A DNA stretch of 48,741 bases from Mycobacterium kyorinense (lineage in GTDB: Bacteria; Actinomycetota; Actinomycetes; Mycobacteriales; Mycobacteriaceae): assembly GCF_001672775.1 (NCBI RefSeq), contig NZ_LZKJ01000143.1:1-48741 (forward strand), written 5' to 3'. The translations under genes and the position numbers were made by a program. Positions 18,040-26,440 of the stretch are shown here, one piece after another (position 1 is the stretch's first letter; the number at the start of each line of letters is the position of its first letter). A model generated the notes under the pieces. The model was not told the DNA's origin, made no database searches, and was given only the letters and a program-made list of their open reading frames with translations.

Positions 18040-19008
18040 ATGGCTGGGCTGGGCGAGCACATCACTGCGATGGTGCGAAGTCACGCATCCGGTGACGACG
18101 CCGCCTTCTATGCCGTGGCTCTTCAGATTGCCGCGCGTGAGGCCAGACAGGGTCACCATGTCCTTGCGGACAACATTAAGAAGGCTGTCGACGCGTCGCG
18201 CGAACGCGCACCACTGGCTAACGTCACCGCTCTTCCTCGTGTTCGCGGTGAGCTGACCGAACTCGTCGAGGTCTCCCATCCGCAGGTGAAGCTGCGGGAA
18301 CTAGTTGCCCCGACGGAGCGCATCGCACAAATCAAACAAATCCTCGCCGAGCAACGACAGCGGAAGAATCTGCTCGAGCATGGTTTCGCGCCATCGCATC
18401 GGCTACTCCTCGAAGGCCCGCCCGGGACTGGGAAGACGATGACGGCCTCGGTGCTGGCCACAGAACTCGGATTGCCGATGTACACGGTGCGACTCGATGG
18501 CCTGTTGAGCAAATTCATGGGTGAGACGGCTGCGAAGTTGCGGGTGGTATTCGACGCAGTGGCAGCCGAACGAGCTGTCTATCTCTTCGATGAGTTCGAT
18601 GCGCTCGGGGGCGATCGTTCGGGCAACGACGTTGGTGAAGCGCGCCGGATACTCAACTCGTTTCTAGTGTTCCTAGAGAACTCGAGCCCGGAATCGATCG
18701 TGATCGCGGCGACGAACCACCGCGCCATCTTGGACAAGGCGTTGTTCCGCCGCTTCGACATGGTGCTGGACTACTCGCTGCCGGATGCGCGTCAAGCCGT
18801 CACCGTGATGCGTGCGCGGCTTGGCTCGCTCGCATCGAAAACGGATCTGACCAACCTCGGTAAATACACCGGCGGCCTTAGCCATGCTGACCTTGTAAAG
18901 GCCGTGGAGTCTGCGGCCAAGGCAGTGCTGATGCGCGGCGGCAAGCAAGTGGAGCGAGAGGACGTCATCGTGGCATTGAAGGCTCGTCGATCGGCAACAC
19001 TTGGCTGA
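18040..19008 (+). CDS. AAA+ ATPase paired with subtilase
   Basis: AAA+ ATPase of 322 residues. It has an N-terminal helical region (1-85) and Walker A GPPGTGKT at 126-133. Walker B is YLFDEFDA at about 181-188, sensor 1 is AATNHRAIL, and the arginine-finger region is FRRFDMVLDYSLPD. A C-terminal lid follows, with the sensor-2-like GGLSHADLVKAVESAAK. It resembles the FtsH/Vps4-like AAA group. Its stop lies 8 bases inside the following subtilase gene, so the two are made together. Pairs of a small AAA+ protein and an S8 peptidase recur in bacterial conflict/defence loci. The simplest model is ATP-driven control of, or substrate delivery to, the protease, which is an inference. Confidence 0.85.
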   Translation: MAGLGEHITAMVRSHASGDDAAFYAVALQIAAREARQGHHVLADNIKKAVDASRERAPLANVTALPRVRGELTELVEVSHPQVKLRELVAPTERIAQIKQILAEQRQRKNLLEHGFAPSHRLLLEGPPGTGKTMTASVLATELGLPMYTVRLDGLLSKFMGETAAKLRVVFDAVAAERAVYLFDEFDALGGDRSGNDVGEARRILNSFLVFLENSSPESIVIAATNHRAILDKALFRRFDMVLDYSLPDARQAVTVMRARLGSLASKTDLTNLGKYTGGLSHADLVKAVESAAKAVLMRGGKQVEREDVIVALKARRSATLG

Positions 19009-21559
19009 CGAGGGAGGCGAGGCCGGCGGGGGAGAAAAATACGACCATATCTATGTTCAGGGCTATTCCGCGTCCGAAGAATTCAGCCGCTATTCGGACG
19101 GAGGGGGAGGTGGTTCTAGGCGGCGCAACGTCGACGCCGCGTCGCACGGAGCCGCACTCAATAGCGAACTCGAGGACTCGTTCACGGCGTCTGAAGCCGA
19201 ACGCACGTCGATCGCGCTCTCCGACGAGGCTCTACGGGCACAGGGCACAATCATCGTGCTCGAAGGTGAAGGTGCGGCGTACCCGCTGAAGCTTGATTCA
19301 CTCAACAGTCTGACCCGGCATCGCAAGGTGCCCAAACAGCCGCGGTGGCTGCTCCTTTCAGTGCGAGCAGCGACGGACACCGAGCCTGAGCGAGCGACGG
19401 TGTGGGTCTCCGATGGCCACCGTGCTGCGTTCATGAAGCTCTTCCAGGACTACCTTGCCGAGACGACGAAAAGGGGACAGCCGAAGAACCAAGATCTGGT
19501 GGCCAATATCTCCCGTATCCGAACGGCAGTTCTGGCTGATCTGTGGACTTCGGAGGGGGAACCTCCGCAGCGTGGGCAGCATTGGTGGGAACTATGGCTC
19601 GATACCGCCAGTGATCATGTCGACACGGTCCACGGCTTCGCCGATGCACACCAACTACGGATCCGGCCGCGTTCATTCCGTTTCCGCGACCGCGCCGTCT
19701 TCTGGATCGAGGCAACCTGGAGCGAACTCGAACCCCTGCCCTTTACCGCGGTGCCGGTGGCAGAGATTCGGCGACCGGAGTTCATCGAGACGATTGAGGA
19801 CCTTTCGGCTACCGAGCAAGCGGAATACGTTTACGAACTCTCCGAGCGCATTAGCCCGGCCGACGACGATGCTCCAGCGGTATGCCATCTCGACACCGGT
19901 GTCCTTCGCACTCACGTGCTCCTCGCGGCGTCGCTTGCACCGTCGGATCTGCACACGATCATCGGAACGTCCGGCGCGGACATGAATCCTCGGGGGCATG
20001 GCACTTCAATGGCCGGGCTTGCTCTGTTCGGTGACCTCGATGCTGCGTTGGAAGACGTGAATCCGATCCAGTTGCGCCACCGCCTGGAGTCGGTGCGTAT
20101 GGAACCGGGACCCGGAGAGGGGGAGCTGGATCCGCTGGACTATGGCAGCGCGACCGTCCAAGCGGTCGCACTGACGGAGATCGCCAGCAGCCGTCAGCGC
20201 GTATTCGCCTTAACCCTCAGCAGTACGCCAGATAGCCCAGGTGAACCTACGCTTTGGTCGGCAGCAGTCGACGCTCTAGCGGTTGGGACGGACTCCGACC
20301 GCGAGGGTGACCAGTTCCAACTTATCTCTGAACCGGATGCCGCGGCCTCCCGGCTCATTGTTGTAGCGGCTGGCAACGTCGATTCCTATGCTGGCCTCCA
20401 CCTCGATAACTCGGACCTGGCGGCGATAGAAGACCCTGCTCAAGCATGGAACGCGCTGACGGTCGGCGCGTACACCGAGCTTGCCGGGGTTCCTCAGCAT
20501 CCTCAGTACTCCGGCTGGAAACCCGTGGCAGAGCGGGGGGAGTTGTCGCCACACAGTCGAACGTCGATGATGTTCAGGCATCGCAAAACACCAATCAAGC
20601 CGGACATCTGCATGGAGGGCGGAAACGTCCTCACCGACGGTGACCAGATGTTCGAGGACAGACTTCCCATACTTTCTCTCCGCTCCACTGGGAACACAAG
20701 CGACATCTCGCTGACGTCCGCGAATGCCACGAGTGCCGCGACTGCTCAGGCTGCACGACTTGCAGCCTTGGCCATGGACCGATACCCCGACTACTGGCCG
20801 GAGTCGATTCGTGGGTTGTTGACCCACGAAGCGGAGTGGACAGGCGCCATGAACCGGCGGATCAAGCCCGAGCAGCTGAAGAAGAAGCGCCTCGAACAAC
20901 TACGGCGTTACGGCTGGGGTGTACCGACAGAAGAAGCGGTACTCAACTCGTCGCGGCGGGCGGTCACCTTACTCACACAAGACCAATTCGTACCGTTTGA
21001 AGGTGCCGACTTCCGTATGAGACAGTTCCGGCTCCACACGTTGCCGTGGCCGCGCGAGGCGCTCGAAGATCTCGGGGCCGCCGATGTGCGGCTACGGATC
21101 ACCCTGTCCTACTTCGTCGAGCCGTCTGCCTCTCGTCGCGGATGGCGCAACCGTTACGCCTACGCTTCACACTCCCTGCAGTTCGACCTGCAAGGTCAGC
21201 TTGAGACCCGACAAGAGTTCATCAACCGCGTCAATCGTGACGCACAGGCGCGGGAGGATGGTGGCTCAGCAGGAACCACGTCCGATCGCTGGTTCCTTGG
21301 CGAGCGTCAGCGCGGCCTCGGGTCGTTACATCAGGACGAATGGACGGGGACGGGAAGCGAACTGGCGCAATGTAATTCTGTCGCAGTCTATCCGGTCGGC
21401 GGGTGGTGGAAAAACAACACACGTCTAGATCGGCGCGATTTCCCGGTGCGTTACTCACTGATTTTGTCGTTGCGAACCACAGAACAGGAAGTCGACCTCT
21501 ATACGCCGATAGCTCTCCAAGTCGGGCTGCCGATCGCAACGGAGATCACTACTGCATAG
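19001..21559 (+). CDS. S8 family (subtilisin-like) serine peptidase
   Basis: Large subtilase of 852 residues without signal peptide, so probably cytoplasmic. Catalytic triad: Asp298 in CHLDTGVLRTH, His333 in NPRGHGTSMAGLAL and Ser578 in NATSAATAQAARLA, with oxyanion Asn459 (VVAAGNVDS). A ~290-residue N-terminal region and a ~270-residue C-terminal region are outside the peptidase core and unrecognised. The start is probably TTG 19001, which overlaps the ATPase stop by 8 bases; no later in-frame start fits better. Cytosolic subtilases with AAA+ partners are thought to be activated on infection and cleave host or phage proteins, but the target here is unknown. Confidence 0.83.
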   Translation: MADEGGEAGGGEKYDHIYVQGYSASEEFSRYSDGGGGGSRRRNVDAASHGAALNSELEDSFTASEAERTSIALSDEALRAQGTIIVLEGEGAAYPLKLDSLNSLTRHRKVPKQPRWLLLSVRAATDTEPERATVWVSDGHRAAFMKLFQDYLAETTKRGQPKNQDLVANISRIRTAVLADLWTSEGEPPQRGQHWWELWLDTASDHVDTVHGFADAHQLRIRPRSFRFRDRAVFWIEATWSELEPLPFTAVPVAEIRRPEFIETIEDLSATEQAEYVYELSERISPADDDAPAVCHLDTGVLRTHVLLAASLAPSDLHTIIGTSGADMNPRGHGTSMAGLALFGDLDAALEDVNPIQLRHRLESVRMEPGPGEGELDPLDYGSATVQAVALTEIASSRQRVFALTLSSTPDSPGEPTLWSAAVDALAVGTDSDREGDQFQLISEPDAAASRLIVVAAGNVDSYAGLHLDNSDLAAIEDPAQAWNALTVGAYTELAGVPQHPQYSGWKPVAERGELSPHSRTSMMFRHRKTPIKPDICMEGGNVLTDGDQMFEDRLPILSLRSTGNTSDISLTSANATSAATAQAARLAALAMDRYPDYWPESIRGLLTHEAEWTGAMNRRIKPEQLKKKRLEQLRRYGWGVPTEEAVLNSSRRAVTLLTQDQFVPFEGADFRMRQFRLHTLPWPREALEDLGAADVRLRITLSYFVEPSASRRGWRNRYAYASHSLQFDLQGQLETRQEFINRVNRDAQAREDGGSAGTTSDRWFLGERQRGLGSLHQDEWTGTGSELAQCNSVAVYPVGGWWKNNTRLDRRDFPVRYSLILSLRTTEQEVDLYTPIALQVGLPIATEITTA

Positions 21560-21665
21560 CCACCACTTGAGTTGTACCCATCCCGGTAGAGCTCTGTCCA
21601 GGCCGAGCGGAGGTGGCGTGTTCCCGGTGATATTGAGTCCTAGGACCGGTTTTCGTTGAAGCGGG

Positions 21666-24128
21666 TCACAGCGTCGAGCGCAGCGCGACGAGGGCGGCTC
21701 TCATCTCCGCAGCGGTCTGGAATCGGTTCTTGCGATCGCGCGCACAAGCTTTCTCCAAGAATTCTGCGAGGCCCGCAGCGAGGTCACCTCGGAACTGCCG
21801 CGGATCTCGTGGGTCCGCATCTAATGTTGGACGGGCATGCGGATAAGGGTGCTGGCCGTCGCACAGCAACTCGTAGAGTGTGACTCCCACGGCGAACAGG
21901 TCGGTAGAGACGTCCCACCGGGTTAGGTCGGCATCTGGAGGTTGATAGGGCGGCGTGCCCGACACCGTCTTCACCGGGTCACCAACACGCGACGCGATGT
22001 TGAAGTCGAGGAGTTTGGCGCCGGCTCGTGTGAGCATGATGTTCTGCGGCTTGATGTCCCGATGGACAAGGGCCTTCTCGTGGAGCGACATCAGTTCGTC
22101 GTACTCCTCGGCGCTGATCTCGCCTTCACTCTTCTTGTGGTTAAGCACTTCTATTCGTTCCGTGTCGGGATGAAATGCGGCCAGTGCGTCGAGCACGTCC
22201 AGCGCTACGTCTACCGCCTCGCGATCGCGGAGGTGCCTACTTCCGTCCACGTAGTCAGCTAGGGACTCGCCGTCGACGTATTCCATGATCAGGTACCACT
22301 CGCCGTGATCTGTGCGGTCGGCCCAGATTACCTTCACGACGTTCGGATGATCGACCTTGCGGAGTGCACCGACCTCGCGGCGTACAGCATCGTATCCGGC
22401 AGCGCTATCGAACAACTTGAGCGCTCGCTGCTCGCCCTCGACAACGTCGCGCACTCGGTAGACCTTCGAGAATCCTCCGCTACCGAGTAGCGCATCAACC
22501 TCGAATCGGCCGCCGATCGTGTCGCCTATGGCGTAGTCACGAGCCTGCACACTTGAGGTGACTTCGCCGGGTTCTGGAGCTGGGAGTAGCCCGCTGCTCG
22601 TTGCGCCGCCACCGGTCTGCCCGTCCCGGCTTTCGCGGTCGAGTTGGGCTCGATGCATAAGCGACTCATCGCAGTAGACAATGACCTCTGACCCGCCGCC
22701 AATGCTAAAAGATAGGTCCGTATGGCCGAATTCGTCTGCGCCGATGAAGGCCTGGGCTTCCTTGACACGCCGGCGTGACTCCAAGGCGAGGGTTGCCGCC
22801 CAGGCGAGAAACTCAGCGGGTACCTCCATCTCTGGATCGGGGTACAGGAGTCGAAGTAGCCCATCGACGGTGTGATTCGCCGCCTTCCGGTCGCGGCCGC
22901 TCAACTGATTGCCCCAGTCCAGTCGACCTTGGATGGCGTCAAGGCGGGGTGCCCTACGGAGCCGGCTCCAGACCTCAGCTAGAAAGTCGCTGACGAACCC
23001 GAAATGGTCGGTGAAGTAGCTCGGGTTGAGCTTCGGGACGTCCCAGCCCGGGATGTACGCGTGGATACGGTCCATGAAAGCGGTGTCGTCTCGCATCTCT
23101 TTGGGAAGTGGCCCCAGCAGGTGGCCCGTGCGGAGCTGGTGCGACACATCAACGTCAAAGTTTCCAACCATGACGATTCCGCCGTCGGCGCGGATCGATT
23201 CTTTGCCCCTGCTGAACTCGCCGGATTCCATGTATCCCTTCAAGATATTGACGCCCTCCTTCTGATCGAAGGAGACGCCCGACACCTCGTCAAAGCAAAT
23301 GACGTCGTACTGGGCTACCAGCCCACGTCGCCCGGTGCTCATGTTCACAAACATGTTCGCGATCGTTGCTTTGCCACCCGAGACGAGGTGGGCGTATGGC
23401 GAGATCTGCTGGAACAAGTGCGATTTTCCAGTTCCACGCGGTCCCAGCTCGACTGCATTGTAATTGTTGACGACGAAGGGAACCATCCTGAGCAGTAGTA
23501 TGTCCTGTTGCCGAACCGTAAATCGTTCTGGTGCGAAGCCGACGCTGCGGAGGAGCAGGCTCCTCCACTGGTCCAATGTGAAATGCTTTCGCCCCGAGAC
23601 AAATTCGCCGAGTGCATCATGGGTCGACATCTGGATGGGGCGGATAGCCTCGACGCGGAACGGCTGTCCACCTTGTTGCTGGGCAAGCGCGGCGATGTAC
23701 TCCAACGTGACCTCGGCGTAGAAACCGCCAGTCAGCATTCGTTGGTGCTCATTGACCAACTCGGCCGAGATGTGAATGTCGTTGAGCTGCAGGCTAGGTA
23801 ACTCTGCCTTATAGGCGTCGCTTCGAGCGTCAAGACGTGCTCGCAGAAGATCGATGATCTTCACCCGCCCCTTGTCCCGCGCGCGGTGTTTGAACAGTTC
23901 TTCCTCGCCGGCACGGACAGTGCGTTCCCTCATCGAACGTTGCACCATCTCCAAGCCGGCAGCGATCTCGTCGGGGTCGGTCGTCGCGCAGTAGCGGCCG
24001 AGGAGAAACTCGCCGACGTACGTCGGGACGGGGTATTGACCGCGGAATTGTTGGGCCAAGTCCTTCTTGACGAGGTAGCCGTCGAACGCTTCTGCAGCAG
24101 CAGTGTCTAGATCGTCGAGTCCGATCAT
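21666..24128 (-). CDS. brxL: BrxL-like AAA+ protein fused to Ser/Thr protein kinase
   Basis: Last gene of the BREX operon, 820 residues. Residues 1-475 match BrxL: an N-terminal domain (AQQFRGQYPVPTYVGEFLLG), Walker A GPRGTGKS at 229-236, Walker B VICFDE at 276-281 and GNFDVDVSHQLRTGHLLGPL. In ordinary BrxL a Lon-like domain follows. Here a linker (~500-535) leads instead into a Hanks-type kinase at 540-815: glycine loop GSGGFSKV (549-556), Lys571, HRDIKPQN (689-696) and DFN (708-710) in place of DFG. An insert of about 30 residues precedes the HRD loop. ATG 24128 overlaps the pglZ stop (ATGA). The kinase could supply a PglW-like function, which type 1 BREX lacks. The fusion is continuous with no frameshift. 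Confidence 0.88.
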   Translation of the reverse strand: MIGLDDLDTAAAEAFDGYLVKKDLAQQFRGQYPVPTYVGEFLLGRYCATTDPDEIAAGLEMVQRSMRERTVRAGEEELFKHRARDKGRVKIIDLLRARLDARSDAYKAELPSLQLNDIHISAELVNEHQRMLTGGFYAEVTLEYIAALAQQQGGQPFRVEAIRPIQMSTHDALGEFVSGRKHFTLDQWRSLLLRSVGFAPERFTVRQQDILLLRMVPFVVNNYNAVELGPRGTGKSHLFQQISPYAHLVSGGKATIANMFVNMSTGRRGLVAQYDVICFDEVSGVSFDQKEGVNILKGYMESGEFSRGKESIRADGGIVMVGNFDVDVSHQLRTGHLLGPLPKEMRDDTAFMDRIHAYIPGWDVPKLNPSYFTDHFGFVSDFLAEVWSRLRRAPRLDAIQGRLDWGNQLSGRDRKAANHTVDGLLRLLYPDPEMEVPAEFLAWAATLALESRRRVKEAQAFIGADEFGHTDLSFSIGGGSEVIVYCDESLMHRAQLDRESRDGQTGGGATSSGLLPAPEPGEVTSSVQARDYAIGDTIGGRFEVDALLGSGGFSKVYRVRDVVEGEQRALKLFDSAAGYDAVRREVGALRKVDHPNVVKVIWADRTDHGEWYLIMEYVDGESLADYVDGSRHLRDREAVDVALDVLDALAAFHPDTERIEVLNHKKSEGEISAEEYDELMSLHEKALVHRDIKPQNIMLTRAGAKLLDFNIASRVGDPVKTVSGTPPYQPPDADLTRWDVSTDLFAVGVTLYELLCDGQHPYPHARPTLDADPRDPRQFRGDLAAGLAEFLEKACARDRKNRFQTAAEMRAALVALRSTL

Positions 24129-26440
24129 CGGTTCTGTCCCACAGTGGTTTCGCGTTGAAGGAGAATGGTGCCGTCAGCGTCAACGACTACGAGCTGGGCC
24201 GTAGCGCCCTCCAAATCCTCGTCGTCGACCAGGAGGATGATCTTTCCGGTACCGCTTGTGAATCGAGCAAGGTCGGCAATACTCGACGCCGCGTCGCCTG
24301 CCTGCCGGCGGAGGTCAACTTTGGCGCCTTCGGGCAGGTCGGTGAACTCGACGACAAGTGTGAGTCCGCGCCATTTGATCCTGGTGATTTCCGCGCTTGA
24401 GCTCGTCGCCGCTTCCGAGGCAGTGATGGTCAGCCGGGGGACGAAACACTCCTGTGGGCTTATGCCGCCGTGCTCGTACGTTTTGTTTGCCTCGAAGCAT
24501 GAAACACCAGGCGCAATTGCGATCCGCACATTGTTGTCCCAATGCCACGGGACGGTCGAAACATCGGCCGACGCCCCATCCTTGAGCCGAGCGCATCGGC
24601 CCTTCTTCACAGCTGTCGCCGCCACTGGGAGGCTGTCGTTCTTGGGGAGGCCTGACGGCAAGAGAATCCACCCATGGTCGGTAACAATGCTGACGACGGA
24701 CCACCCCGTGTCAAGCAGTTCGCGAGTCCGTCGCGCGATCCTCGTGACTTCACCCTCAATCTCATGGGCAAGCCGACTGCCCACGCTGTGGCCCTTTCGG
24801 TCGATGTCGCCGGCTTCGGTCCACGCTCGCCCGGCAGGATCGCCGAAATCACTTGAGGTGAGGACCTGCACGCTGGCTTCGGCCAGCAATGAACGCAAGG
24901 TCTGAACACCGGCCGTTGCCCCACTCGACACACGGCATGCGTCTAGGGCTGCGCCCGGGCCTAGGAGGGCTTGGTTGATTGGTACCAGTGCAGGCTTTGA
25001 TGTATGGGTGACTGTTGGTAGCGCAGCCAGGCCAATATCAATCGCGACTTTCGCGCCCGCGCCTTCAAGTCGTTCGGCTAAAAGGTGAGCGACATCTAGT
25101 CGCAGACCGTCGACAAACATTACGACTTGGCTCGCCGAGAGATTCGGTGCATCGCTCGCTACATAGGTGCCGGAATTCGCTTCGGGGCCCACGGCATCCT
25201 GTAGCGCTCTCGCACCAGCCTCAACCCAGGGCCTGTACAACGCGTCCAAAGCTGCTGCGACGGCTTTCATGTCTCGGTCGTGATCGACCTCGCCGAGCGC
25301 CTGCAGCGCTTCAAGATCCACCGTCCACCCTCCGGTCGCGTAGCTTCCGCGAAGCTGCTCAACGTTGCCCGTCGGCGGTGCAGACGTGCATTTTGCAGCT
25401 AGGTTGGCTAGGTGCTCAACGGCGAAAGCAAGGGGCGATTTCCCTAGTTGCGCCCACACCGATCCACGCCGCTCACGGTGGCTGTCCTCCAGTTGTGCAA
25501 TCTGAGACGCTGCGCCAGCTGCTGTCAGAGATGCCAGATCAAGTAGCCGATTTCGAAGTTGATCCTCGGCGGCCTCGTTGTCCTGAGGCCACGCCAAACC
25601 GGATGGGGTGAATAACTCCATCGGCCTTGCGTCCCGTAGTCGCTGGTGGATACCCGGGTAATCGCCCGGCGCTTCTCGGAAGCGCTGCCACACCTGCACC
25701 CAAGCGCCTTCCGCGGTGCCGAGCTTGCGGGCGGCTTCAACCACGCCGGCTGTTGCTGGATCGAAGTCAAAGTCGGACTCGCACTGTGCAACAAAAGCAT
25801 TCCATGCAACGTCGCCTAGTTCTTGCCGCACGGCGACTGGATCATCGATCCACTGCAGCAGTCGCCGGATCGGATCAGGGTTCAGCAAGCCATTGAGAAA
25901 TGGTGCATCGATATAGCGTTCCTTCAAGCGCGATAAAGGTAGTTGCACTAGGTCGCCTAGCCCAGCGATCAGAGCTTGTGATGTTGAGTCGTCACCAGCC
26001 ACACTAAGACCGAGCCCGCGATCCTGATTAATAAGTAGCGCACGTACGGTCCAGTCTTTGCCGCTCGACTGTGTGAACCACTGGCTTCGGTGCTGCAACG
26101 GAGCCAGCGGGGCAAGGGCCTGATTACTCGTAGCCACGGACCGAAGGTCATCTCGGGAGACTCCCGGCAAGTAAATGACGGGAAGACCGCCCGGGCCGTG
26201 GATCTCAAGGGTGCCCGCTGCAACACATCGAAGCCAATACGCGGGGCCGGTACCCGAGGATGGATTGTGTGGACCCAGGGTCAACACCTGCCGTCGCTGG
26301 CGAAGCCGTGCAATCGAGCCCTCCCACTGTCTGCCCTTGTCCGGCCATAGGATCGCGACCGGTGGGTCGAAGACATTGCTGTCGCTGCGCGCAGCGTCAT
26401 CAAGTGCAATACCGAGGCGGTCAAGGACGGTCTCTGTCAT
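24125..26440 (-). CDS. pglZ: PglZ, BREX alkaline-phosphatase-fold protein
   Basis: PglZ of 771 residues from ATG 26440 (MTETVLDRLGIALDDAAR), which overlaps the pglX stop as ATGA. The extra 16 codons upstream lie inside pglX and were excluded. The PglZ/alkaline phosphatase core holds the metal site in VVMFVDGLRLDVA (Asp444), PTVTHTSKPAL (~475) and IVTDHGW (Asp588-His589). PglZ is a universal BREX component needed for both methylation and phage exclusion. Nuclease or phosphodiesterase activity has been reported for some members, and the role here is inferred. The ~430-residue N-terminal part is typical of type 1 length. Confidence 0.9.
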   Translation of the reverse strand: MTETVLDRLGIALDDAARSDSNVFDPPVAILWPDKGRQWEGSIARLRQRRQVLTLGPHNPSSGTGPAYWLRCVAAGTLEIHGPGGLPVIYLPGVSRDDLRSVATSNQALAPLAPLQHRSQWFTQSSGKDWTVRALLINQDRGLGLSVAGDDSTSQALIAGLGDLVQLPLSRLKERYIDAPFLNGLLNPDPIRRLLQWIDDPVAVRQELGDVAWNAFVAQCESDFDFDPATAGVVEAARKLGTAEGAWVQVWQRFREAPGDYPGIHQRLRDARPMELFTPSGLAWPQDNEAAEDQLRNRLLDLASLTAAGAASQIAQLEDSHRERRGSVWAQLGKSPLAFAVEHLANLAAKCTSAPPTGNVEQLRGSYATGGWTVDLEALQALGEVDHDRDMKAVAAALDALYRPWVEAGARALQDAVGPEANSGTYVASDAPNLSASQVVMFVDGLRLDVAHLLAERLEGAGAKVAIDIGLAALPTVTHTSKPALVPINQALLGPGAALDACRVSSGATAGVQTLRSLLAEASVQVLTSSDFGDPAGRAWTEAGDIDRKGHSVGSRLAHEIEGEVTRIARRTRELLDTGWSVVSIVTDHGWILLPSGLPKNDSLPVAATAVKKGRCARLKDGASADVSTVPWHWDNNVRIAIAPGVSCFEANKTYEHGGISPQECFVPRLTITASEAATSSSAEITRIKWRGLTLVVEFTDLPEGAKVDLRRQAGDAASSIADLARFTSGTGKIILLVDDEDLEGATAQLVVVDADGTILLQRETTVGQNR

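Noticed and set aside
21636..21655. Palindrome GTCCTAGGAC between subtilase and brxL
   Set aside because: Short, with no T-run or longer stem, so too weak to call a terminator for the convergent genes.
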